A stretch of DNA of 10,536 nt from Methanofastidiosum sp. (GTDB lineage: Archaea > Methanobacteriota_B > Thermococci > Methanofastidiosales > Methanofastidiosaceae): positions 1,107-11,642 of the forward strand of contig DUKX01000184.1 in NCBI GenBank assembly GCA_013329085.1. The letters run 5' to 3'. Positions 1-6,840 of this stretch are shown here, one piece after another. Each line of letters starts with the position of its first letter. Within the stretch, counting starts at the first letter, position 1. Under the pieces are notes generated by a model. It was not told the origin of the DNA. It did not search any database and saw nothing but the letters and a program-made list of their open reading frames with translations. Both the position numbers and the translations under genes were made by a program.

Positions 1-369
1 GCTCCCGATTTTATACAGGTCGCAGCATTAAAAGCTGTAAATGACGAAACTTCAATGAATTTTGTAAAGGCCACAACTGAAGAATATAGAAAGAGGAGAG
101 ACTTTGTTGTTAAGAGGCTAAATGAAATTGGGCTTCCTTCTAATCTTCCTGAAGGTGCTTACTACGCATTTTCAGATGTTTCTTCATACAGAATGGATTC
201 ATTGGGATTTGCTAAGTTTTTATTGAAGGTGGCAAAGGTGTTATGTGTGCCAGGAATCTCTTTTGGAAAGGACTGGGACAGTTATGTGAGATTCTCATTT
301 GCTGATGTTCCTCAGAGCGACCTTTCTGAGGCCATGGATAGGATCGAAAAAGTAATCAAGAGGATGTGA
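1..369 (+). CDS. Class I/II aminotransferase, C-terminal part (partial)
   Basis: The reading frame is open from the first base of the window and ends at TGA 367-369, so this is the last 122 residues of a gene starting upstream. It matches the C-terminal small domain of PLP-dependent fold type I aminotransferases of the aspartate aminotransferase group. Visible features are the EGAYYAF segment (near residue 52 of the fragment), the VPGISFG turn, and the VRFSFA segment, whose Arg normally binds the substrate's carboxylate. These enzymes move an amino group between an amino acid and a 2-oxo acid in the cytoplasm. The PLP lysine and main PLP-binding domain lie outside the window, so substrate preference cannot be judged. 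The next gene begins right after the stop, which suggests one transcript. The family is secure; the exact enzyme is not. Confidence 0.9.
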   Translation, partial: APDFIQVAALKAVNDETSMNFVKATTEEYRKRRDFVVKRLNEIGLPSNLPEGAYYAFSDVSSYRMDSLGFAKFLLKVAKVLCVPGISFGKDWDSYVRFSFADVPQSDLSEAMDRIEKVIKRM

Positions 370-370
370 T

Positions 371-787
371 ATTCTGGAATTTAAACATTTCCTTGACAAA
401 AATAATGTCATTGCCATTGTTGGGGCGTCAGACAATAGGGACAAATACGGGAATATTATTTACAGAGCTTTAAGGGCTTCTGGATACAAAGTAATTCCTG
501 TAAATCCAAAGGCCGACACGGTAGAGGGCGATAAATGCTATCACTCACTTTCTGAAATTCCTGTAAAAGTTGATGTTGTTGACACTGTAGTTCCCCCTCA
601 TATTACAGAGCAGATAGTTAAAGAATGTAAAGAAATTGGGATAACAAAAGTCTGGATGCAACCTGGCTCTGAATCTGAGAAAGCTATAATATTCTGTAAG
701 GATAACGAGATAGAAGTTGTCTATGATAACTGCATTATGGCACAAAGGAGACTTTTGGAGGCTGAACAAAACAAGAATAATAATTAA
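371..787 (+). CDS. CoA-binding domain protein (YccU-like), apparent non-canonical start
   Basis: The frame encodes about 138 residues with the pattern of the small CoA-binding Rossmann family: a VIAIVGASDN nucleotide-binding turn near residue 13, then KVIPVNP, VDVVDTVVPP, VWMQPGSES and a final VVYDNCIMA segment. The length equals that of stand-alone family members (about 135-145 residues), so nothing seems missing. The frame has no ATG, GTG or TTG before the conserved region. The upstream in-frame stop is at 353-355, and the only reasonable initiators are ATT at 371 or CTG at 374. An AGAGG motif (359-363) lies 7 bases before the ATT, inside the end of the aminotransferase gene, and fits a ribosome binding site. 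I chose ATT. The other possibility is an indel near 364-372 hiding an ATG or GTG start. The family binds CoA or a related nucleotide; its physiological role is generally unclear. Confidence 0.85.
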   Translation: MLEFKHFLDKNNVIAIVGASDNRDKYGNIIYRALRASGYKVIPVNPKADTVEGDKCYHSLSEIPVKVDVVDTVVPPHITEQIVKECKEIGITKVWMQPGSESEKAIIFCKDNEIEVVYDNCIMAQRRLLEAEQNKNNN

Positions 788-792
788 AAATG

Positions 793-801
793 CTTATAAA
801 T
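793..801 (+). promoter_or_regulatory. TATA box for the exported GATase-like protein
   Basis: CTTATAAAT, preceded by the A-rich stretch TTAAAAATG that could serve as BRE, lies with its centre about 25 bases before the ATG at 822. This spacing would place transcription start at or next to the start codon, giving a leaderless mRNA, which is common in archaea. No Shine-Dalgarno motif precedes the ATG, in agreement. Confidence 0.55.
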
Positions 802-821
802 CGAATCTTAGATTTATTTTT

Positions 822-1670
822 ATGAAAAAATATGCCCTTGTGTTAGTATTATTATTACTATCTATAAATTTTGTTTCTGCCGAAAAAACAATATTGATTG
901 ATAAATATCATGACACGGATAACTGGTGGGGTGATCCAGAAGGAACAGGAAGGATCCTCTCTCAAGAATTAGCCCCGTTGGGATTTAAGAATAAAATTAA
1001 TACTACACCTTTTACAGATGAGGCACTTAAAGGAGCGGATATTGTTCTTTTGTGGAATCCAAACAATCCTTTGGAAGAAAATGAGATAACTGCACTAACA
1101 AAATTCGTTGAAAGCGGAGGAAGCATACTAGTTCTTGGTTCTCATGATATGGATATGATTGAGCCAACAAGAGAATCTGTTAATACTCTTCTAGAACCTT
1201 TTGGAATTAGATTAATGAAAAACGGAACTGATGATCCTACAAACAGACAAGGGTGTAGTTGCACTCCAATAATCCACAATCTTGCAAAGCATCCCATAAC
1301 TGATGGTATAACATCAATTATACTATACAAGCCGGCTTCTCTTGAGCTAAAAGGTAATGCCATGGCAATTGCAAGAGGCGACAATGATACATTTGCTCTT
1401 GGAAGTGAACCACTTGGGGGAGAAAATGTCATTGTAGTTGCAGTTTCAGAAAAAGGAAATGGTAAGGTGGCGGTTGTAGGAAGCTCATTTATCTTTGATA
1501 ACGGCAAAATAGGGGACTTGAATAACAAGCAGTTTGCAAAAAATCTCTTCACTTGGCTTGGCGATACTTCTAAACAATCCATACCCCCCTGGTCTTTGTA
1601 TTTATCCATAGTGCTCGCAATATTCCTAGTCTACATCCTATACCTAAAAAAGAGAAATATTAAAAAATAA
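822..1670 (+). CDS. Exported, C-terminally anchored GATase-like (DUF4350-like) protein
   Basis: I start this 282-residue protein at ATG 822. The frame stays open upstream to 717, but that stretch lies inside the CoA-binding gene, while 822 gives a textbook signal peptide: MKKY, a Leu/Val-rich core, and cleavage expected after VSA at residue 20. The mature part alternates beta strands and helices (ILIDKYHD, ADIVLLWNP, GGSILVLGSHD, GKVAVVGSSFIFD), the pattern of class I glutamine amidotransferase-like and DUF4350 domains. I see no clear catalytic Cys-His-Glu triad, so a sugar-, ligand- or protein-binding role is more likely than amidotransfer. A CSC pair sits at residues 145-147. One transmembrane helix (about 257-276) and a KKRNIKK tail would anchor it, with most of the protein outside the cell. 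Its partner is unknown. The fold assignment is inference from pattern; membrane topology is better supported. Confidence 0.72.
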   Translation: MKKYALVLVLLLLSINFVSAEKTILIDKYHDTDNWWGDPEGTGRILSQELAPLGFKNKINTTPFTDEALKGADIVLLWNPNNPLEENEITALTKFVESGGSILVLGSHDMDMIEPTRESVNTLLEPFGIRLMKNGTDDPTNRQGCSCTPIIHNLAKHPITDGITSIILYKPASLELKGNAMAIARGDNDTFALGSEPLGGENVIVVAVSEKGNGKVAVVGSSFIFDNGKIGDLNNKQFAKNLFTWLGDTSKQSIPPWSLYLSIVLAIFLVYILYLKKRNIKK

Positions 1671-1681
1671 GATTTGATTTA

Positions 1682-2548
1682 ATGGAACCTAAGGACAATT
1701 ATCTGGGTGTATCCTACACCTTTTTTGCCGTCATCTTATGGAGCATAATAGGCATATTTGTAAGGTGGATACCTGAAGTAAATTCTGGGATGATAGTTGC
1801 ATATAGATTTCTTTTTGCATCAATAGTCTTATTGGTCTATGGCATCATCACGAAAAAATCTTCAAATATTAAAATTAAGTTGAAAGATGTTCCGTATCTT
1901 TTAGTCCCTGCAATACTACTTTCCTTCACCATATATACCTATACAATTGGCCTCAAAACGACCACGATAGCAAATACAGTCTTTTTGCAACAGATGGCAC
2001 CACTCTATGTTCTTATAGTGTCGGCATTATTATTAAAAGAGAAAGCTCCAAAAATGACAGCACTTGCAGTGTTGATCGGTATAGCTGGTGGATTTATAAT
2101 ATTTTATTATGACCTTTCTTCTATTAACACTACCACAAACTTTTATGGAAACGTAATGTCAACTTTTTCTGGATTTGGATGGGCACTTTATACAATAAGC
2201 ATAAGGGCGCTAGGCAAAAAATACGATGGCCTCACAACTACACTCTGGATGTTCATCTTTGCAACTATTATAATGTCGCCATTCTTTTCAGGATCTGATA
2301 TACTTACTCCTTTCTCAATAACAATGTTATTTTTATTGGGATTTTTATGTTCTGCAGGTGCATTTCTGTTGTATAGCATTGCATTAAAACATATTATAGC
2401 AACTAAAGCTTCAGTCATAGTATTGTCAGAAGGTGTATTGGCCGGTATTCTTGCATATATTATACTAAGAGAAACTGTTACCCATGGCACAATAATTGGA
2501 GGGGTCTTGATTTTAATTTCAATAGTGATTATTTTAAGAGAAAAATAA
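1682..2548 (+). CDS. EamA/DMT-superfamily transporter
   Basis: This 288-residue, strongly hydrophobic protein has the ten-helix layout of the drug/metabolite transporter superfamily: two EamA repeats at about residues 9-137 and 152-286. The repeats carry matching family signatures, an LKTTTIANTVFLQQMAPLYV stretch with a LLLKEK end in the first and an LKHIIATKASVIVLSEGV stretch with an ILRET end in the second. Length is typical. Members move small organic solutes such as amino acids or nucleobases across the cell membrane; the substrate cannot be predicted here. It begins 11 bases after the preceding gene with no visible Shine-Dalgarno motif. It is therefore either cotranscribed or started from a weak AT-rich box around 1655-1667. 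Its stop lies 4 bases from the stop of the convergent UbiD gene. Confidence 0.9.
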   Translation: MEPKDNYLGVSYTFFAVILWSIIGIFVRWIPEVNSGMIVAYRFLFASIVLLVYGIITKKSSNIKIKLKDVPYLLVPAILLSFTIYTYTIGLKTTTIANTVFLQQMAPLYVLIVSALLLKEKAPKMTALAVLIGIAGGFIIFYYDLSSINTTTNFYGNVMSTFSGFGWALYTISIRALGKKYDGLTTTLWMFIFATIIMSPFFSGSDILTPFSITMLFLLGFLCSAGAFLLYSIALKHIIATKASVIVLSEGVLAGILAYIILRETVTHGTIIGGVLILISIVIILREK

Positions 2549-2562
2549 TAAATTATTTTTTA
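2541..2562. terminator. Shared convergent termination region
   Basis: The transporter stop (2546-2548) and the UbiD stop (2553-2555, minus) are separated by four bases. The plus strand runs into TTATTTTTTAAG, and the minus strand into AATTTATTATTTTTCTC. Both are T-rich, the usual archaeal intrinsic termination signal. Each transcript would end inside the other gene's last codons. No stable hairpin was seen. Confidence 0.45.
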
Positions 2563-3833
2563 AGAAAATTAATTGCCCTTTTGTATCCTTCATTATTTTT
2601 TAGAGGCATTGTTGCATCTATCCCCATCTTTGCTGAAGTGCCGTCCCCTTTAACAGATGGATCAAGGCTTGATCCTGCAGCGTTATTTACAACTAATAAA
2701 TCCTTATCTGCTTGGAATCTTGTTGCAATTGCCCATTCAACGTCAGTATCCGAATAAATATCAATATCCTCATCAACTATAACAACTCTTTTCATTGAAG
2801 GATGAGATCCAAGTGCAGCCATTATGGCATTCTTCCCATCGCCTTCTTTCTGCTTTTTGATCGATACAACGCCATGAAGCCAGCAGTCTCCGCCTTCGGT
2901 CAATCTGACACCATATACCTTTGGTACAACTTTTGATACGCCCTCATAGATTATAGGTTCTCTTGGCATGCCCATCAAAAGAAAATGCTCATAGCCTCCT
3001 GGCATAAGCGCGTGGAAAAATGCATTTTTTGCTTGATATACTTTTTCTATCTTTACAATCGGCTGTTTTCTAACAAAGTCATATGTTCCTGTTATATCAA
3101 CAAATGGCCCCTCATCCCCCTCTTCTAGAGTTATCTTCCCGCAAAAAACAAACTGAGATGATGTCGGCACATCTATTCCGTTTTTAAATCTATAAGCAGT
3201 AAGCTCACTTCCAATCCCCATCTTCTTCAATGTATTTGCAATTTCAAGCTCATTAATCCCGTATGATATTGACATCGCAGCAGGCAATAGCACGTAAGGG
3301 GGCAGCCCTATTACCATAACTATTTCTAAATCTTTGCCTTTGGCCTTTGCTTCGTTATACATGGCGAAAAGATGCCTTGGGACAATTCTTATTGTGAATG
3401 TATCTTTCCCTGTAACCATCATTCTGTGAAAAGACATATTTCTGTTGCCCTTTTCATCCTTTACAAAAACAACACCAGATGTAACATAAGGGCCACCGTC
3501 TTGAGGGTAGTGATATTGAATTGGAATCTTCCTAAGGTCGAAATTTTTAATCTCATTATCAAGAAATGGGGCTTTGTCAACGATTTTATAAGGTGTTGGT
3601 TTATCCATGGATTCTTTCAGCGATAAAAGAAGGTTCGATTTGTCCAATTTAAGATATTTTGCCACACGATCTCTTGTAGACCAGATGTTACAAAAAATGT
3701 CATGCCCTCTATCTTTGAACTGCAGTATTTTAGTTGGATTCTCATGAACTATCTTTGCCATCTCATATTTTTCTAGTTCTCTATCAATTTTGATAATATC
3801 CTTTTCATGAGCGATAAATTCCCTTATATCCAT
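2553..3833 (-). CDS. UbiD-family decarboxylase (prenylated-FMN type)
   Basis: This 426-residue protein belongs to the UbiD family, which uses prenylated FMN (made by UbiX) for reversible decarboxylation of unsaturated acids. Diagnostic segments, in order, are NMSFHRMMV (residues 132-140, Arg137 aligning with the catalytic Arg), EGPFVDITGTY (241-251, Glu241 and Asp246 at the other two catalytic positions), MPGGYEH (278-283) and the DEDIDIYSDTDVEWAIATR segment (354-372). It is short compared with bacterial UbiD (about 490). This is the length usual for archaeal homologues, among them the trans-anhydromevalonate 5-phosphate decarboxylase of the archaeal mevalonate route. That is my best guess for its job, at moderate confidence. 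No UbiX or aconitase-X partner lies in the window. An AGGTG motif 5 bases before the ATG and a TATA-like box in the 45-base gap after nreA suggest its own expression. Confidence 0.9.
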   Translation of the reverse strand: MDIREFIAHEKDIIKIDRELEKYEMAKIVHENPTKILQFKDRGHDIFCNIWSTRDRVAKYLKLDKSNLLLSLKESMDKPTPYKIVDKAPFLDNEIKNFDLRKIPIQYHYPQDGGPYVTSGVVFVKDEKGNRNMSFHRMMVTGKDTFTIRIVPRHLFAMYNEAKAKGKDLEIVMVIGLPPYVLLPAAMSISYGINELEIANTLKKMGIGSELTAYRFKNGIDVPTSSQFVFCGKITLEEGDEGPFVDITGTYDFVRKQPIVKIEKVYQAKNAFFHALMPGGYEHFLLMGMPREPIIYEGVSKVVPKVYGVRLTEGGDCWLHGVVSIKKQKEGDGKNAIMAALGSHPSMKRVVIVDEDIDIYSDTDVEWAIATRFQADKDLLVVNNAAGSSLDPSVKGDGTSAKMGIDATMPLKNNEGYKRAINFLKK

Positions 3834-3865
3834 AAAAACACCTAGAATATCAGAGCGTAAAAAGG

Positions 3866-3872
3866 ATAAAAG
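3866..3872 (-). promoter_or_regulatory. Possible TATA box for the UbiD gene
   Basis: On the minus strand GGCTTTTATCC lies about 35 bases before the ATG. Transcription would begin roughly 10 bases before the start codon, leaving room for the AGGTG ribosome binding site at about 3839-3843. The gene could equally be read through from nreA, whose stop lies 45 bases upstream. Confidence 0.35.
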
Positions 3873-3878
3873 CCTTTC

Positions 3879-5117
3879 TCATGGAGTAATCCAATCAAAT
3901 AATGTTTTTTGTTTGTGTTTGAATCCTAAGATTTTGCTCTTTTCTCTGTATTTCTCAAAAGGAAGGGATAGAATCTCTGAAGCTTTCTTTAGCGCCTCTT
4001 CTTCTGTGTCAAAATAATCCGGCTTTTTTTGTAAAGCGTTTCTAGTGATCTCTCTGACACGCCATACGCCAACTGGAGTATGATACGTTGGGTGAACCTC
4101 CATGAATACCAAAGCACCTGCCTGCCTCCTCTTTTCAAAAAGGTGTTCAGTTACAGAAAATCTTGCTGCGTAATATGCACCTGCAGTAAGAGACGCGTAC
4201 TCTTTTCTCCCATCAAATAATTCATGATCTGATATTACGTTTGGCGAAAGTGAACTCTCTAAGAACAATGACCCTGGAAGCCAGCACTCGAGAAATTCAT
4301 AACACCACATTGAAGGAAATAGAAGGACAACAAATCTGTTGCCAACATCTTCATCATAGTAAACTTCAAATTTATTTATTTCAGGAGAAGATTTTACCTT
4401 CTTTAGATGAAACTTAGAAAGGGAATCATCAGTTGCTGTGATGCTCCACCTTGTTGGAACAAGTTTTCTATTTTTCTGCTCTCCTAAAAGCCCAGCAGAT
4501 AGAAGTTTTGAAATGTGCGATACAGGTATATCTTTATCATAAAGTAGCGATATCCCTTTTGATGCCTTGATATCATCTGAATTAATTTTATCGATTACTC
4601 TAGGAACTTTTGGATTTTCAGCGATTTTAAAACTCTCAACAAAACCAGAAGGGCCTGTGGGAGGAGAAAACTGGGAAAATTCTAGGGCAAAGTGGGGAGT
4701 TTTTTTTAAGATTAGCTCTACATCAACAGGCTTCTTTGACATGACTATTTCCTGACTTTTTTCTAGATACCCTTTAGGATTTTTTGCATCGGTGACCTTT
4801 AGAAATTCTTTTGATCTTACAAGAAGCGATCTAAATTTTATAATTTCATCAAGCGCTTTGCCATGCCAACCTTCTGGGAGGTCAAATATTTCAGTTCCCT
4901 CGTGCACTGGCGGAACTAATGGCCCAACTAAAACCTTAGGATAGTTCCAGTCTCCAACAAAAAATGCTGAAGGGGATGCCCCAAATATGTCCTTATTGAT
5001 TAAAGGAACTATTGATTCCCTAATCCTCTTCTTCTCAAGTATTGGACATATTCCCCTACCACAGAGCTTTTTATGGCCCCTGCATACAGTGCATAGGGTA
5101 GTTTTTGGGGTATGCAT
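3879..5117 (-). CDS. nreA: Archaeal DNA repair protein NreA
   Basis: The 412-residue product matches the archaeal Nre family, cytoplasmic proteins linked to repair of DNA damage through the sliding clamp PCNA. The N-terminus carries a zinc-finger-like pattern, CTVCRGHKKLCGRGICP, with cysteines at 9, 12, 19 and 24. The middle contains the family-like FVGDWNYPKVLVGPLVPP and FALEFSQFSPPTGPSG segments. The last residues, KQKTLFDWITP, form a PCNA-interacting box (Gln403, Leu406, Trp409, Ile410), as known for this family. I prefer ATG 5117 over the in-frame TTG at 5123 because a TATA-like box at 5138-5151 would start transcription almost exactly at the ATG. The TTG choice adds two residues. The gene is divergent from the PEP-synthase-like remnant and upstream of the UbiD gene on the same strand. 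Their functional link is unclear. Family assignment is strong. Confidence 0.92.
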   Translation of the reverse strand: MHTPKTTLCTVCRGHKKLCGRGICPILEKKRIRESIVPLINKDIFGASPSAFFVGDWNYPKVLVGPLVPPVHEGTEIFDLPEGWHGKALDEIIKFRSLLVRSKEFLKVTDAKNPKGYLEKSQEIVMSKKPVDVELILKKTPHFALEFSQFSPPTGPSGFVESFKIAENPKVPRVIDKINSDDIKASKGISLLYDKDIPVSHISKLLSAGLLGEQKNRKLVPTRWSITATDDSLSKFHLKKVKSSPEINKFEVYYDEDVGNRFVVLLFPSMWCYEFLECWLPGSLFLESSLSPNVISDHELFDGRKEYASLTAGAYYAARFSVTEHLFEKRRQAGALVFMEVHPTYHTPVGVWRVREITRNALQKKPDYFDTEEEALKKASEILSLPFEKYREKSKILGFKHKQKTLFDWITP

Positions 5118-5137
5118 GAACAAGATAATGGGGTCTG

Positions 5138-5151
5138 TTATTTATTTTTAA
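5138..5151 (-). promoter_or_regulatory. TATA box for nreA (leaderless start)
   Basis: Read on the minus strand, the site is TTAAAAATAAATAA. Its centre is about 27 bases before ATG 5117, so the mRNA would have a leader of only a few bases. No Shine-Dalgarno motif stands before the ATG. Confidence 0.45.
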
Positions 5152-5208
5152 TGGAAATAATTGAAGATATTTTCTGAGCAAACACCAAAAAATTAGGGAG
5201 AACAAAGT

Positions 5209-5218
5209 TTTATAAGTA
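5209..5218 (+). promoter_or_regulatory. TATA box for the PEP-synthase-like remnant and downstream gene
   Basis: TTTATAAGTA, preceded by the A-rich AACAAAG stretch, is a good archaeal promoter candidate. Transcription would begin near 5238, after the ATG at 5229 but before the ATG at 5253. The latter has an AGAAGGGA ribosome binding motif at 5241-5248. This is why 5253 is preferred as the start of the remnant. Confidence 0.5.
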
Positions 5219-5252
5219 TAATAACAAAATGACTAAAAAAAGAAGGGATTTT

Positions 5253-5668
5253 ATGTCAGATGTCGTACTACCTTTTTCTGATGTCAAGAAGAGTGATTTT
5301 AATTCAGTTGGAAACAAAGCATTGAATCTATCTTTATTAAAGGCCGAAGGATTTCAAGTTCCATACGGATTTGTTGTTACTACAGGGGCATATGAGAAGT
5401 TTATTATCGACAATAATTTCAAGGAAAAAATATCTGATCTTCTCAAATCTACAAAGTTTGATTATAAAAAAAGTTTAGTTTTTACTTCTAAGAATATTCA
5501 AGGGCTTATATTGTCTGGCGAGATACTTTCTCACGGTGCTGTTGTATCAAGGGAGTATGGTATCCCGGCTGTCACAGCAGTCAGCAATGCAACTAAGATA
5601 TTCAAAATGGTCAAAAAGTAAAGATCGATGGTAACGAGGGAGTTATTTACCTGGTGGAGGAGTCTTAA
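5253..5668 (+). pseudogene. Phosphoenolpyruvate-synthase-like gene: internal deletion plus frameshift
   Basis: Residues 1-69 from ATG 5253 look like the start of a PEP synthase/PPDK ATP-grasp domain: the VGNKALNLSLLKAEG segment (residues 19-33) and GFQVPYGFVVTTGAYEKFI (33-51). From about residue 80 the text jumps to the swivelling phosphohistidine domain, GLILSGEILSHGAVVSREYG (84-103), with the phosphorylatable His94. Full-length relatives have roughly 800 residues, so most of the ATP-binding domain and linker is gone and ATP cannot be bound in the normal way. The frame stops at TAA 5619-5621. The expected ending VKIDGNEGVIYLVEES continues in the -1 frame and stops at 5666-5668, overlapping the next ATG. 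One missing A in the run 5613-5617 would explain this. An in-frame ATG at 5229 adds eight residues. A genuine mini-protein of 122 residues, or a -1 frameshift product of about 138, is less likely but not excluded. Confidence 0.75.
5653..5662 (+). promoter_or_regulatory. Strong ribosome binding site for the GERDHSWG-motif gene
   Basis: GGTGGAGGAG lies 5 bases before ATG 5668, inside the last codons of the broken PEP-synthase-like gene. With the TAATG stop/start overlap this is a classic arrangement for translational coupling. It supports an ancestral operon. Confidence 0.7.
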
Positions 5669-6573
5669 TGGATACCGATATAGTTCATCCTAAAGGATCC
5701 CATATTGAATGGAATGAGAGCTTTTACTTTAGCTTTTATGATAAGGTAAATGACATATGCGCTTTTATGAGGATTGGCCTTAAACCTAACAAGCCTTTAA
5801 AGAATATGTTCTGTTTCTTTATGCTTCCTGATGGCTCTTACATAGGGCTCAAAGAAGATGACAAATATGAAAATGATATTCTTTCAGCTAAAAACTTGAC
5901 ATTTCATAAGATCCATCCTGAAAAGAAATGGAATCTAAAGTTTGATGGCAAATTATTAAATTTTTCCAATAAACAGCCTGTTAAAGTTTCTTTTAACTTG
6001 GATTTTGAGTCCTTGAACAAAATCTTTGATTACAGAGAGTGTGTAAGTGGCTTTAAAGAAAAAATATCCCAATCTGTAGCATCTGAGCACTTGGAACAGT
6101 TTGGAAAAGCAACTGGAGAGCTTAAGGTCGGTGACAATCAGTATAAGATTTCTGGCTTAGGTGAGCGCGATCATTCCTGGGGAACTAGGGACTGGAATGC
6201 ACCCAAGATGTGGATATGGTTGACATGCCAGTTTTCTGATGAGGCTGCACTAAATGTCACAAAACTCACAGTTTCAGAAGGCGAAGTAGATGCAGGTTTC
6301 GTCCATATTGGGGGAGAAAATTTACCTATAATGAAAGCAACTATAGACACCAAATACAATCAAGATGGAAGCCCTAATTCATTTAAAATGGAGCTACTGG
6401 ACAAAAAAGGGAAAATCCATAAAGTTGATGCAAGAATAATTAAGAATGTAAAACTACCTTTCACAAGCGGAGATGGAACGAAACAATCAATTATGCATGA
6501 AACACTAACTGAATACAGCATGGATGGAAAGATAGGATACGGGATTGCAGAGTATTTAATAAGAGACTATTGA
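5668..6573 (+). CDS. Uncharacterised GERDHSWG-motif protein (DUF7064-like)
   Basis: The 301-residue product is soluble, without signal peptide or membrane helices, and rich in predicted beta strands. Its hallmark is GLGERDHSWGTRDW at residues 163-176, followed by MWIWLTCQF and a C-terminal GYGIAEYLIRDY. This motif set occurs in a poorly studied family (DUF7064/7065-like, probably related to lipocalin-type AttH/CrtC folds). The first half, with FYFSFYDKVNDICAFMRIG, fits the paired N-terminal beta domain. The clustered His, Asp, Arg and Trp could form a binding or active site, but no reaction is known to me. Start 5668 is fixed by the strong ribosome binding site and the TAATG overlap with the old stop of the PEP-synthase-like gene. 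The two were presumably cotranscribed and worked together, perhaps on a phosphorylated compound, which is inference. This gene is intact although its partner is broken. Confidence 0.75.
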   Translation: MDTDIVHPKGSHIEWNESFYFSFYDKVNDICAFMRIGLKPNKPLKNMFCFFMLPDGSYIGLKEDDKYENDILSAKNLTFHKIHPEKKWNLKFDGKLLNFSNKQPVKVSFNLDFESLNKIFDYRECVSGFKEKISQSVASEHLEQFGKATGELKVGDNQYKISGLGERDHSWGTRDWNAPKMWIWLTCQFSDEAALNVTKLTVSEGEVDAGFVHIGGENLPIMKATIDTKYNQDGSPNSFKMELLDKKGKIHKVDARIIKNVKLPFTSGDGTKQSIMHETLTEYSMDGKIGYGIAEYLIRDY

Positions 6574-6639
6574 GATAGCTATAACTATCAAATTATTACA
6601 TTTAGTGAAAAACATCTCGTGTTAGAATAAAAATAAAAT

Positions 6640-6658
6640 ATAATTTAAAATTATTTTT
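6640..6658 (+). terminator. Hairpin and T-run after the GERDHSWG-motif gene
   Basis: ATAATTT (6640-6646) and AAATTAT (6648-6654) form a 7-bp AT-only inverted repeat running into TTTTT. It lies 67 bases after the stop of the upstream gene. A weaker inverted repeat, GATAG/CTATC, follows the stop directly at about 6574-6589. An archaeal terminator is the simplest reading, though the stem itself is weak. Confidence 0.4.
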
Positions 6659-6840
6659 CTCGAATGTAAATAATCAATAACAGTAAATTTTAAGTATGAA
6701 TAAAATTGTTACAGTAATACACAGGTCGAAACTTCGCTGGTGTCAATGTCGAAGTATGTCTCTTGTTTCAGAGGCTGAAAATACATTTGTTGAAAGAGCT
6801 TGTCTCTTATTACTGATGTATTCCCGAGTATCTGGATTAA

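Noticed and set aside
717..821. Extended N-terminus for the exported GATase-like protein
   Set aside because: This stretch codes for the end of the CoA-binding protein in another frame, and starting at 822 gives a clean signal peptide and a correctly spaced TATA box.
1142..1609. 155-codon open frame on the minus strand
   Set aside because: It lies wholly opposite the GATase-like gene, has no recognisable domain or start signals, and is a frame shadow.
2553..6573. A phenol-carboxylation cluster (UbiD-like carboxylase plus phenylphosphate-synthase-like proteins)
   Set aside because: The UbiD gene is on the opposite strand beyond nreA, has the length of the archaeal decarboxylase group, and the PEP-synthase-like gene is a remnant, so a joint pathway is not supported.
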